The notes beneath the pieces are model-generated. The model was not told where the DNA came from, did no database searches, and worked only from the letters and a program-made list of their open reading frames with translations. A stretch of DNA of 64,000 nt from Hymenobacter sp. DG01 (GTDB taxonomy: Bacteria > Bacteroidota > Bacteroidia > Cytophagales > Hymenobacteraceae), in NCBI RefSeq assembly GCF_006352025.1, contig NZ_CP040936.1, positions 2,232,001-2,296,000 on the forward strand, in the 5' to 3' direction. Each line of letters opens with the position of its first letter. Positions within the stretch are counted from its first letter, which is position 1. This document shows, piece after piece, positions 7,826 through 16,264 of the stretch. A program made the translations under genes and the position numbers.

Positions 7826-8812
7826 CGTGCCGGCTGCGCGCAGCATCTCCTCTATTAGGGCCACTGCCTGCTGGAACCGTGCGGGCCAGTCGCCGCCAAT
7901 TTCCTTGTGTTCGATACCAAAGTCGGCCAGCGTTTGGCGGTGGATTGCGTCGAGGTGGAGGCGCTCGGCGGCGGGCAGGCGGGTGCCATCCTGCACGAAG
8001 GGTACATCGGGCAGCAGGTAGAGGTAGAGGTCGGCGTGGTTGAGGGAGTAGGTTTCGGCAGGCACCGGGAGGTAGGAGCCTTGTGTTAGTTGCGCGTAGG
8101 ACTGGGTGATGTGAATGTCGGTATCCAGCAGCAGCAAAGGCCCGGCTGCGGCGCGGGCGGCGGCAATGCGCCGGGCGTGCTCGTCGGCCACAAGTAGCAG
8201 GTCGGTGCGGCTGAAGCTGGTGGAGTCCGAAATCAGGTCGCGGCCGGCTTCTGCCACGAAACTGGCTCCGAAGTGCGCGGCTAACTGCTCCGTTAGGGTG
8301 GTTTTGCCCGTCGATTCGGTGCCCAGAATAGCTACCGTACGGCGGTAGTAGGATTGCACCGCCGCCGGCAGGTAGGACCACTGCGCCCGCACCCCCTGCC
8401 GGATAGCAGTAGCCGATACCGGCACCTGCGCCCTTGCCCTATCAAAATCAAGGTGGCGGATGCCCATACGGGCGGCTACCAGCGCCCCATACGGCTCGGA
8501 GGTTACTACCAGCGAAACTCCAGGCACTACCTCCCGAAATGTATCGGCCCAGACGTGGGCCACGACCTCGGAAGAAACCGACGTGTTGGGCAGTTCCTCC
8601 TCACGGTAGTCCAGCAATTGCACGCTTACCTCGGGGCAGTGCGCGTAGGTGTCTTCTATCCATTGGGCACGTAGCGCGCCGGGCAGGGTTTCGTGGTTGC
8701 TGGCGCACACTAGCACCGTCAGGTAGTCGCAGTGCCGACGGGCGAAGTCAATGAGGGCAACGTGCCCCTGGTGGAAGGGCAGAAATTTCCCGAATACAAG
8801 TGCGTTCGTCAT
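7820..8812 (-). CDS. nadR: NadR-type bifunctional NMN adenylyltransferase / nicotinamide riboside kinase
   Basis: A protein of 330 residues in two parts. The N-terminal nucleotidyltransferase (about 1-150) has GKFLPFHQGH, the GxFxPxHxGH motif, and a C-terminal VSATAIRQG loop. The C-terminal AAA-like kinase (about 160-330) has the Walker A motif GTESTGKTT. These activities phosphorylate nicotinamide riboside and adenylylate NMN to NAD. There is no N-terminal helix-turn-helix, so unlike enterobacterial NadR it is probably not a repressor. It lies 81 bp downstream of a TonB receptor on the same strand, which hints that the pair imports and activates an NAD precursor. No PnuC transporter is present nearby. 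Confidence 0.9.
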   Translation of the reverse strand: MTNALVFGKFLPFHQGHVALIDFARRHCDYLTVLVCASNHETLPGALRAQWIEDTYAHCPEVSVQLLDYREEELPNTSVSSEVVAHVWADTFREVVPGVSLVVTSEPYGALVAARMGIRHLDFDRARAQVPVSATAIRQGVRAQWSYLPAAVQSYYRRTVAILGTESTGKTTLTEQLAAHFGASFVAEAGRDLISDSTSFSRTDLLLVADEHARRIAAARAAAGPLLLLDTDIHITQSYAQLTQGSYLPVPAETYSLNHADLYLYLLPDVPFVQDGTRLPAAERLHLDAIHRQTLADFGIEHKEIGGDWPARFQQAVALIEEMLRAAGTL

Positions 8813-8893
8813 AGGTGCCGGGGTAGGAAGCTACGCGCCCCTACCCTCCCGAAGTAAGTAAAGTGCCTGGCCTCATAAGGCCTGGTAATTGGA

Positions 8894-10906
8894 TCATATA
8901 TGCAGGCGCACATCGAGGTAGAAGTTGGCCGGAGCCTGCACGAAGTACCTGCGGGTGCCATCGGGCTCTACCGTGCCGTTGTTGAAGTAGCGGGTGTTAG
9001 TGAGGTTGTTCCCGAACAGTGTTACCTCCCAGCGGGGCCGGGCGTACTGCACCCGCGCATTCAGCAAAGCGTACCCGCTGATGGCGGCGGAGTTGGCGAA
9101 ATCGAGGTAGGAGCGGCTTTGGTAGCGGCCTGCTACCCCCAGCAACCAGCTCCCGGTTTGGTAAGTAGCTTCCTGATTAATGAGCAGCGCCGGGGTTAGA
9201 ATAGGCCGGAAGGACTGCTCCTGCTCCCGGATGCGGCTGCGGTTGAAAGCCGAGTTGTTGGTAAGTGTGAGGCGAGGCAGCGGTTGCCAGCGCACGGTGG
9301 CCTCCAAGCCCATCCGGCGGCTGCTTTTCACATTATCCGTTAGCGCCAATCCGTTCGGACCCAATTGCCCATTCAGCACGATTTCGTTCTGAAAATCCAT
9401 GTAGTAGGCGTTCAAGCTCGCCTCCAGGGTAGCACTCCGGTACCGGATTCCCAGCTCGTGGTCATTCACGTACTCGGCGCGGGTGCTGCTGAGCAGAGGT
9501 TGGCCGGTGCTGTCGGCCAGCAGGTCGTCATTGCCCCCGAACAGGTCGTTGCGGGTGGGCTCCCGGCCGGTGCGGCCCAGGGTGTAATACAGGGTAGTAC
9601 GCTGGCCTACCATCACGCTGGCACCTACTTTTGGGTTCAGGAAACGCCACTCCAGGGTTTCCAGCGGCACGCTGCCCTTGTATCGGAACGAAACGGCCCG
9701 ACCCTGCACATCGCCAAACAGCGTAAGGCGACCCAGCTGGTACTCGGCTTTGCTGAACACGCTACCCTCCCGCTTGTAGCCCGTATTGCGGTACAGTTCC
9801 CCGGCGGTTTGCTCGCTACCCAAGTGGCGGCGTTGGTAGGTGCTCAGGTGCAGGCCGCTGGTCCAGGTCAGCCGGTCGGTGCGGTAGGTATAGGTGCTGA
9901 AGGTCCCGAGCAGACCCGAGCGGAAATCGTAGCGGTACAGCTCCGTGGTGGGCGGCAGGCCCAGGAAGGTGTTCAGGTCGAAATCGTAGCCCCCACGTAG
10001 GCCTGAGGCGTACACGCTGGTATTCACCTCCGAGCGGCTACCCACCAGCCATTGATTCTGGAGTTGCACCAGGGCCTGCTGAAACCGGTCGTTTTCGGCT
10101 CCGTTGGCGTTGGCCCGGCGGTTGCGGCGCAGCACCGAGTCGGCCACGGGCAGCCAGGCCAGTTGGTTACGCTGCTGCCCGGCCAGCACACTCAGTTTCC
10201 AACTGGTTTTCTCATAAAACAGCCCTCCACTAACATACACCGACTGCGAGGTATTGGCCGAGCGTTCCTTATAGCCATCGGAGTGCAGGTGCGAGGCCCG
10301 AGCATACAAGGCCGCTCGTCCCCGCCGGCCGCTGGCGTACTCGCCAAAAGCCCGGTAGCTCCCAAATGAGCCGTAGCCCCCGCCCAACGTCGTACGGGCT
10401 GAGTCGAGCAACGAGGGTGAGAACAACTGAATGCTGCCGCCGTAGCTGGCCACGCCGTTTTGGGTAGTGCCTACCCCCCGCTGAATCTGCACACTGCTTA
10501 GGGAGTTGAACAGGTCGGGGTAGTTAGAGAAATAGGCCCCTTGGTCCTCGGGCTCATTGAGCGGCACCCCATCCAGGGTGGTATTGATGCGGGTCTGGTC
10601 GATGCCGCGTAGGCGGAAGTAGGCGTAACCCTGGGTGCTGCCAGCATCGGAATAAGCCGTGACGCCTGGCGTTTGAGTTAGCAGGAAAGAAGGCTCTTGG
10701 CCCACACTGAGGGCCGCTAGCTCCCGCCCGCTCAGGTTCAGAAACGTAACCGGCGTGCGGCTGCCAGCGCGGTAGGTTACGGCCACCTCCGGCAGCGCCT
10801 GGGTACTGTCCGTAGCCGTGAAGTCTGCTGGTGTTACCGGAGTTTGTGCCAGCGCTACGGGGGTAGCAACTAACAGAAGAGAGGTGGCGAGTAGAAAGTG
10901 CTTCAT
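8894..10906 (-). CDS. TonB-dependent outer-membrane receptor
   Basis: A protein of 670 residues: signal peptide (1 to about 20, ending LAQ), a short linker, a plug domain (about 45-160, with YFRLRGIDQTRINTTLDG and VQIQRGVGT), then a 22-strand-type barrel ending in the aromatic C-terminus YLDVRLHI. The carboxypeptidase-regulatory-like N-terminal domain common in Bacteroidota receptors is missing. The plug resembles FecA-like receptors. It is probably co-transcribed with nadR (gap 81 bp), so the substrate may be a vitamin rather than iron; this is inference. The ATG at 10906 (MKHFLLAT) is chosen because it opens the signal peptide. A -7 box lies 41 bp upstream. Confidence 0.92.
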   Translation of the reverse strand: MKHFLLATSLLLVATPVALAQTPVTPADFTATDSTQALPEVAVTYRAGSRTPVTFLNLSGRELAALSVGQEPSFLLTQTPGVTAYSDAGSTQGYAYFRLRGIDQTRINTTLDGVPLNEPEDQGAYFSNYPDLFNSLSSVQIQRGVGTTQNGVASYGGSIQLFSPSLLDSARTTLGGGYGSFGSYRAFGEYASGRRGRAALYARASHLHSDGYKERSANTSQSVYVSGGLFYEKTSWKLSVLAGQQRNQLAWLPVADSVLRRNRRANANGAENDRFQQALVQLQNQWLVGSRSEVNTSVYASGLRGGYDFDLNTFLGLPPTTELYRYDFRSGLLGTFSTYTYRTDRLTWTSGLHLSTYQRRHLGSEQTAGELYRNTGYKREGSVFSKAEYQLGRLTLFGDVQGRAVSFRYKGSVPLETLEWRFLNPKVGASVMVGQRTTLYYTLGRTGREPTRNDLFGGNDDLLADSTGQPLLSSTRAEYVNDHELGIRYRSATLEASLNAYYMDFQNEIVLNGQLGPNGLALTDNVKSSRRMGLEATVRWQPLPRLTLTNNSAFNRSRIREQEQSFRPILTPALLINQEATYQTGSWLLGVAGRYQSRSYLDFANSAAISGYALLNARVQYARPRWEVTLFGNNLTNTRYFNNGTVEPDGTRRYFVQAPANFYLDVRLHI

Positions 10907-10946
10907 GCAGGAACGGCGCAGCAGAATCGGCGGAAACCGCGCGGCG

Positions 10947-10954
10947 CAAAGGTA
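10947..10954 (-). promoter_or_regulatory. -7 promoter box for the TonB receptor-nadR unit
   Basis: TACCTTTG on the minus strand matches TAnnTTTG and lies 41 bp upstream of the receptor ATG. No clear TTG -33 element is seen. Confidence 0.5.
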
Positions 10955-11022
10955 AGCGGCTGGAGCTCGGCGGTTCACTTTTATGATTGTTCTGCTCCAC
11001 CGCTCAGCAGCGGCTATTCGGC

Positions 11023-13872
11023 CTACTTCGCTAGGGCTATTTCTTTCTGATGCCGATACCAGTTTCGCAGCCCCCATATCCCTACTGCTAGCAGCAATAC
11101 CCACAATTCCGGCTCCGACATGCGCTGCACGTCATCATCAACATCCAAGGCGGCGTTGCCGGCTAGCACCTCGTTCTGCTTGCGCAGCAGGGCGGCTTTC
11201 TGGGCTTCGTTCTCCAGAGCAAGGTAGGAAGTAAGCGGGCTCAGAATGCCCGACCGGAAGCTGCCCCGAATGGCTGCCAGGCGCATGGGCTCGGCGGCAG
11301 CGGGGTTGTGTGCCTGGTATAGCTGGTAGCCCTGCAGCCACAAGCCATCCTGCCAGGTTTGCCCCAGCGCACGGGGTAGGGAGAATGTTTCTGTCCCTAG
11401 CACCACCGAGGGCTGCCCGTTGTCGGGCAGGTAGGCACGGGGCTGCTCAGCCGTCGGCCAGGCCCGTACGGCCCTACCCTCCGCCGAGGTTTCAGGTGGC
11501 GGGAGCGGCTGACTGGAACGCTGCAGCAAAGAATGAGCCTGGGCGGAGCCATCGGCAGCCAACACCAGAAAGGTAGACTGCTCAGGAGTAGCCGCCTGCA
11601 ACGCGGCAAAATTGGCGGGCAGCACTGCCTGCTGCAACGAACCCGTAACGGCTACCAGCACGGGGTACTCCGGGGTTGGGTGGAGCCAAGCTTCCGCTAA
11701 GAGGCGTTGCATAGCCCCTTCCAGGTAGTAGCCCCCAGTAGCTGGTGTTGCTTGCCAGGCAGATAGCCAATCTGTTCCGGCAGGCAAGGTGGTTATTCCG
11801 CTGTTCACCAGAGTATAACGGGCGGTAGCTTTGGCACCCGGCCGTTGCTGCAGAAAGCTTTCTATGCGTTGCTGATACGCCGTGGGCTTTGCGCTTGCAG
11901 TAGCCGAGGCATCAAGCAAAAAGTGGTAATAAGGCCGACGCTGTACTAGCGGTAGGGCTTGTTTGGCGGTGGCACTCAGATATACTACCTGCCCACCAGG
12001 GGTAGTAACAGATTGCCGAAGTGGTTGAGCAGCGGAAGCGGCCACTTCACCCAGTTGCACCGTCTGTCCGGCAATCTGCAGAGCTACGGGCTCTTTGTGC
12101 AGCACCCGAAAACCGGTGCGTCGTACTTCCAGGGCCGCAAACGGGAATACGCGCAGGGCTAGCCGGTTGCCTGTAAGGTAGTACAGAATACCAGGGTCGC
12201 GCTGCTCATTCCGGATTTGCGCAAACACCCACATAGCCGATTTTTTTTCGGCCAGAATGCCTTTTTCGCGGCGGCCGTGCATATCCAGGTAGTACTCCTG
12301 CACCCAGCAGCCTACGGGCAGCGCTAGTGTGGTGTGATATTCTGCGTTGCCCTCCTGGTCCGGATTGGTGATTTCCAGATCTACCCAGCTGCTCCAGGCC
12401 GCCTGCCGGGCATCGTAGTGGCTGCGGCTGGTTAGCTTGGTTAGCTGGGGGCGTGGTTCCTCCTCGGGCTCATCCCTTTGAAATTGTTCCCGATTATACA
12501 CCGGCCGCTCACTGCCGAACACTTGCTCCAGTCGCCGCAGCTTTTCTTCTGACAGCGTGAGGTTATCGAGCACCAACCAGTTGAAGTAAGTAGAGAGATA
12601 CGGCAGCTCGCTTCCGAAAACACTGGCACTAGGGTCCTTGTGCGCCCGCACCCGCTCCAGCGTATAGAGCAACGGGTTGGCATCAATTTGAGGGGTAGGC
12701 TTACTGTAATCCGGAGTGTAGATATAGGCCAGGGCTTGGTGCAGGGCCTGGCGACAGTACAGATAGTTGGCCGTAATGCCCAGGGGCAGCAACAGGCTGC
12801 TGGCAATCAATACTCCTATCACAAGTCGGGGTGAGAAATACGTTCGTAGTACCTCCACGTCCTGGCTTAGCTCGCGCAAATGCACCAGTAGCAACAACAG
12901 GGGCGTCAGCATCAGGAAGCCAACTCCAACGGCTACCACTGCAATAACGGATAGGGGTAGGAACGGCAGGAAGACGAGAAAAAAGTACAGCGTATAAGCC
13001 AGTGTGAAGCTTCGGCCCGCCAGCAGGGCCAGGCGCCACCACTTGTTCGCCGGGGCGGACACACACAGCAGCGCCCCGTTCAGTACGGCCAGCCCATAAA
13101 ACCACCAACCGTGGAAATTCCCGAAGATGCCACTGGAAGAGGGCCCAAATTCTTTGAAGAATACGCCTGAATTCACCAGCAGCCCGAGCACTGGCATTAC
13201 CAACGTAATCAGCACTTTCCAGAGGAGTTGATACTCAGCCCATACCCCCGCTTTTCGGGTGAGCAGGATATACACGCCGCGGGCCAGGAAAAACAGAAAA
13301 AGCAGGGTTCCGGTGATGAACAGCACGACCAGCGCGTGTTGCCCAAACTGGCCGCCAGGCACTTGCCACCATGGCAGCACTAGTTGCCCGAACAGGTAGG
13401 CGCCGATCGGCACGGCCAGGGCCACCCCAAAATTGGCTAGGGCCCGGTGGGGCCGGTCGGCCGGGGTTAGGTTGAGCAGAATGACGAGGGCGGCGTGTGC
13501 CAAGGTGGGCATCAGGAAGGTGCCGGCATACAGCGGCATTTCACCCGGCACCATCCAGCGCGGCACCTCCCGCGGAAACAAGCGGTCTAGGTGGTATCCG
13601 TACAGGTACAGGAACGCTATGTACGCAGCCAAAGCCAGAGCCCCGTAGAGCGTTGGCAAGGGCTGCTTACGCTTCAGCTGCCACCCGGCGTATGCTGCGT
13701 GCACTACCCCCAGGCCTATTAACAAACTGCCCAGCACGAGCCACAGTTGCTGGCTATCAGGGGGTAGCAGGGTATGGATAACGCCGTATTCCCCGCCCAG
13801 CAGTAATGCTAGCACGGCCAGCGGGAGCGTATTGAGCACAAATAGCCATTTCGGATTAAGCAGGTTCTGCAT
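11023..13872 (-). CDS. MSEP-CTERM sorting-domain protein with VIT and vWA-like regions
   Basis: A protein of 949 residues. Residues 1 to about 400 hold roughly ten transmembrane helices. Residues about 490-600 look like a vault protein inter-alpha-trypsin (VIT) domain, with GILAEKKSAMWVF and LRVFPFAALEVRRTGF. Residues about 655-790 resemble a von Willebrand A fold with a DASAT MIDAS-like motif. A segment near 885 (SYLALENEAQKAALLRK) is also typical of VIT proteins. The extreme C-terminus is a sorting signal: MSEPELW (918-924), a hydrophobic helix and a basic tail (NWYRHQKEIALAK). This is the MSEP-CTERM signal expected to be cut by exosortase K. Its start overlaps the end of xrtK by 17 bp, so translation is probably coupled. 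The role is unknown. Confidence 0.88.
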   Translation of the reverse strand: MQNLLNPKWLFVLNTLPLAVLALLLGGEYGVIHTLLPPDSQQLWLVLGSLLIGLGVVHAAYAGWQLKRKQPLPTLYGALALAAYIAFLYLYGYHLDRLFPREVPRWMVPGEMPLYAGTFLMPTLAHAALVILLNLTPADRPHRALANFGVALAVPIGAYLFGQLVLPWWQVPGGQFGQHALVVLFITGTLLFLFFLARGVYILLTRKAGVWAEYQLLWKVLITLVMPVLGLLVNSGVFFKEFGPSSSGIFGNFHGWWFYGLAVLNGALLCVSAPANKWWRLALLAGRSFTLAYTLYFFLVFLPFLPLSVIAVVAVGVGFLMLTPLLLLLVHLRELSQDVEVLRTYFSPRLVIGVLIASSLLLPLGITANYLYCRQALHQALAYIYTPDYSKPTPQIDANPLLYTLERVRAHKDPSASVFGSELPYLSTYFNWLVLDNLTLSEEKLRRLEQVFGSERPVYNREQFQRDEPEEEPRPQLTKLTSRSHYDARQAAWSSWVDLEITNPDQEGNAEYHTTLALPVGCWVQEYYLDMHGRREKGILAEKKSAMWVFAQIRNEQRDPGILYYLTGNRLALRVFPFAALEVRRTGFRVLHKEPVALQIAGQTVQLGEVAASAAQPLRQSVTTPGGQVVYLSATAKQALPLVQRRPYYHFLLDASATASAKPTAYQQRIESFLQQRPGAKATARYTLVNSGITTLPAGTDWLSAWQATPATGGYYLEGAMQRLLAEAWLHPTPEYPVLVAVTGSLQQAVLPANFAALQAATPEQSTFLVLAADGSAQAHSLLQRSSQPLPPPETSAEGRAVRAWPTAEQPRAYLPDNGQPSVVLGTETFSLPRALGQTWQDGLWLQGYQLYQAHNPAAAEPMRLAAIRGSFRSGILSPLTSYLALENEAQKAALLRKQNEVLAGNAALDVDDDVQRMSEPELWVLLLAVGIWGLRNWYRHQKEIALAK

Positions 13873-14398
13873 AAGAAGAGAGGTAGCGGGAGCAAAGCAG
13901 CCGGAAGCCGCCGTAGATAAGAATCAGAAAAAACAGATATACCAGCACGCCCTCCGCCTGATGCGCCCAGGCATAGCGCTGTCCTAACCCGGGAAGCAGC
14001 CGCTGCAGGGCCACCGCCGACAAAATACGGGAGGCATTCACCAGTACCGTGAGCAGGTAGCCCAGCACGGGCAAGCTCAGTAGCCACCCACCTCCCAGCG
14101 CTTTGCCAGACCCGGCATACCGCCCACCGATGGCAAGCAGCAAGCCGGTGCATACCAGCCAGAAGTTGAAGCCTGAGCAGGACTTGTCAATAGTGAACTG
14201 TAGATCGGAATGCACGAATCCTTGGGCCGGATCAAAGAAGGAACCAGAGCCTAGCGCTCCTCCTACCAAAGCATTCGTGGGGCCTAACAGCCACAACAGG
14301 TCAGTGGATGTGGCTCCGGCGTAAGCAAACTTTAAGAGCAAAAAGCCAGCTCCTATGCTGCCATACAGCACTGAGGCTTTTGTGCGTGAGGTATTCAT
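13856..14398 (-). CDS. xrtK: Exosortase K
   Basis: A multi-pass membrane protein of 180 residues with the exosortase/archaeosortase catalytic set: Cys74 in DKSCSGFNF, Arg124 in VNASRIL and His146 in AWAHQAEG. It lacks the extra domains of EpsH-type exosortases. The family is a predicted transpeptidase that cleaves and probably transfers a C-terminal sorting signal. Its only visible substrate is the MSEP-CTERM protein encoded immediately downstream, overlapping by 17 bp. A strong-looking promoter lies upstream. Assignment to type K rests on this partnership and on memory of the TIGRFAM families. Confidence 0.88.
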   Translation of the reverse strand: MNTSRTKASVLYGSIGAGFLLLKFAYAGATSTDLLWLLGPTNALVGGALGSGSFFDPAQGFVHSDLQFTIDKSCSGFNFWLVCTGLLLAIGGRYAGSGKALGGGWLLSLPVLGYLLTVLVNASRILSAVALQRLLPGLGQRYAWAHQAEGVLVYLFFLILIYGGFRLLCSRYLSSYAEPA

Positions 14399-14434
14399 AG
14401 CTAGCTAATAAAGACGAACACAGTAATGAACGCA

Positions 14435-14466
14435 CAAACATATCATAAAGTACTTTGTATTTCAAA
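14435..14466 (-). promoter_or_regulatory. Promoter for the xrtK/MSEP-CTERM operon
   Basis: On the minus strand TTTG (14463-14466) is followed after 20 bp by TATGTTTG (14435-14442), an exact fit to the Bacteroidota TTTG-N20-TAnnTTTG pattern. The -7 box ends 36 bp upstream of the ATG at 14398. The whole 139-bp leader is AT-rich compared with the operon. Confidence 0.65.
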
Positions 14467-14537
14467 GTTTCATAAACTAATAACATTACTCCCTGATAAA
14501 CCACTTCATCATTAAGCTTTCGCTTCCCAGCTGCTCG

Positions 14538-15566
14538 CTAGATCCGGCTCAGATTTTCCGGCTTCAGCTTCAGCAAGGGTTGTAGGCTGCCTTTGCGGGT
14601 GCCTAGTTGTTCCCGTAGCTCCACTACCCTACCCCCCACTTTCACCTGAATGCTAAGCGCGCCACTGGCGGCCTGTTGCACGGTGTATTGAGCACTCTTG
14701 TTCGCAAAGCGCAACTTGGTGATGCCAGAAGCTACCTGAATAGTAAACTTGTCGGTTTCAGCTCCAAACTCAGGATAAGTAAATTCTAACTGCCCATCTT
14801 TCCGCAGCAGCGCGTAATACAACATCAGGCCATTATCGGTGGTGAACAGCACGGCTTGCTTACCGTTGCCAACCACCTGAAATGAGCAGACTACCCGGAT
14901 GCTTTCGTCCTCCAGATACAGTTCCTGGCTGGTGGTCTGCACCATGCGGGTACCACTCCAGGTAGTAGTGGTAGTCGTCTGGAATGGAAACCGCATCATG
15001 TCCATTTCCACCTGACGCACTAGAAACGGCTCCCCATTGCGAATAATGAACTCTGAGTCCTGGTGCCAGCAGCACCCACTCTTGGTTGAGGTGTAGAGGC
15101 GCTTGGTTTTGGCATCCACCTGAAACATACCACAGTAATCCTGGGCCAGATCCGTAAACGCCTGGCTATGCTTCAGCTCCGTGGGCAGGTTCAGGTAAAT
15201 CTGGAAAGAAGGACCGTGGTAGCAGCTGTTCTGCCCGTCTTCAATGGCAAGGTCGAGCCGGCCGTCGAAGTTGAAATCCTCACTGATAATTAGGCTCTGC
15301 TCGCCGTAGGGCACCTCCTGAATGTTGGACTGCGCTTTACCGTTGTGCAGGGACAGCGCCAACTCCTCCGACTCTACCTTGACTACTTCTTTTTTCGTCT
15401 TCTTGTCGTAAATGGCAACCCAGCCGGGACTAAACACCTCCGCAGTATCCTGAATGTAGATTTTGCCGAAGTAACTCGGTGAGAAGTCATCGACTAAATA
15501 GGTTTGCTGCGCCCACGAAGGGTAGGCGGCAAGCAGTAGTAACAGTAAGAATAAGTAGCGGGACAT
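14538..15566 (-). CDS. Exported protein, XAC2610-like, unknown function
   Basis: A protein of 342 residues with a clear signal peptide (MSRYLFLL..., cut after SWAQ near 20). The middle has EDFNFDGRLDLAIEDG, a calcium-binding-like repeat found in XAC2610/FG-GAP-type proteins, followed by Cys-rich segments (SGCCWHQD). The C-terminal part is beta-rich. The product is probably periplasmic. It is downstream of nothing obvious and separated by 32 bp from the next gene on the same strand, so it may share a transcript with the two genes upstream. The function is unknown. Confidence 0.72.
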   Translation of the reverse strand: MSRYLFLLLLLLAAYPSWAQQTYLVDDFSPSYFGKIYIQDTAEVFSPGWVAIYDKKTKKEVVKVESEELALSLHNGKAQSNIQEVPYGEQSLIISEDFNFDGRLDLAIEDGQNSCYHGPSFQIYLNLPTELKHSQAFTDLAQDYCGMFQVDAKTKRLYTSTKSGCCWHQDSEFIIRNGEPFLVRQVEMDMMRFPFQTTTTTTWSGTRMVQTTSQELYLEDESIRVVCSFQVVGNGKQAVLFTTDNGLMLYYALLRKDGQLEFTYPEFGAETDKFTIQVASGITKLRFANKSAQYTVQQAASGALSIQVKVGGRVVELREQLGTRKGSLQPLLKLKPENLSRI

Positions 15567-15598
15567 GGTAGCTCAGTTGCAACAGCAAAGAACATCAT

Positions 15599-16195
15599 TT
15601 AGAGCCCATCTTCCCGCATCGACAACCAACCTTGGAATTGAATTTTTAAAGTATCCCGCGCTTCAGTGTTCGCTGCAATAATGTCCATGCCACCGTCATA
15701 GGGAGCTATTAAGCACTGTTGTTCTCTTGAGACTAAGAAGAACCTTATATCATCCTGTGCCACGTCACGTAACGCGTTGTTCAGTACACCCCATTGCCAA
15801 TCAACCTCTACGAATATGGGAAGGTAACAGTCCTCTTTCCCATATTCTACACTATTGACCTCTCTTAACGGCAGTGCTGGTAAAGCAGTAAAAGAGAAAT
15901 GCTGCAAAGCTGTTTCTGTCCAGGGTATATCCATGTTGATGCTACCCTTAATCTCGTAGCCACCCGTTACTAGTAAAAGCTGGGCTCGTGTGCCTAACAA
16001 GGCCTGAGTAATTGTGTTCTGGCGATTAAGCAGCATTGTCCAGTCCTCCTCATCCTCTGGATATCTTTTGGATTCTGGCAAACTGTGAAACCTCACCCAC
16101 CGATCAGGGTAGTCGTGTCTAAACAGGTAATTAATTGGTAATGTATCTGGATAAGCGCTAGACCAAAATTCGGTAAACTCTTCGGCTGTCATCAT
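15599..16195 (-). CDS. DUF3885-like cytoplasmic protein
   Basis: A protein of 198 residues without signal peptide or membrane segment. YLFRHDYPDRWVRFHSLP near the N-terminus and APYDGGMDII near the C-terminus fit the DUF3885 family as I recall it. The coding sequence is visibly AT-richer than its neighbours, which suggests later acquisition. Two adjacent ATG codons open the gene; the first is annotated. The function is unknown. DUF3885 proteins are scattered in Firmicutes and Bacteroidota and sometimes sit near toxin-immunity genes, but no toxin is evident here. Confidence 0.65.
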   Translation of the reverse strand: MMTAEEFTEFWSSAYPDTLPINYLFRHDYPDRWVRFHSLPESKRYPEDEEDWTMLLNRQNTITQALLGTRAQLLLVTGGYEIKGSINMDIPWTETALQHFSFTALPALPLREVNSVEYGKEDCYLPIFVEVDWQWGVLNNALRDVAQDDIRFFLVSREQQCLIAPYDGGMDIIAANTEARDTLKIQFQGWLSMREDGL

Positions 16196-16264
16196 CTAAT
16201 TCTTTTTAAAGAAAGCCGCCGCCTCTTTGGGGCAGCCGTCTTTACAGTAGTACTGCAAGAATAT

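Noticed and set aside
9365..10000. Long open frame opposite the TonB receptor, and a similar one at 59831-60679
   Set aside because: Both are antisense to barrel-coding sequence and rich in Val, Gly and Gln, which is typical of shadow frames.
10907..11022. TPP riboswitch before the TonB receptor-nadR unit
   Set aside because: No CTGAGA-type core is present; only a -7 box is seen.
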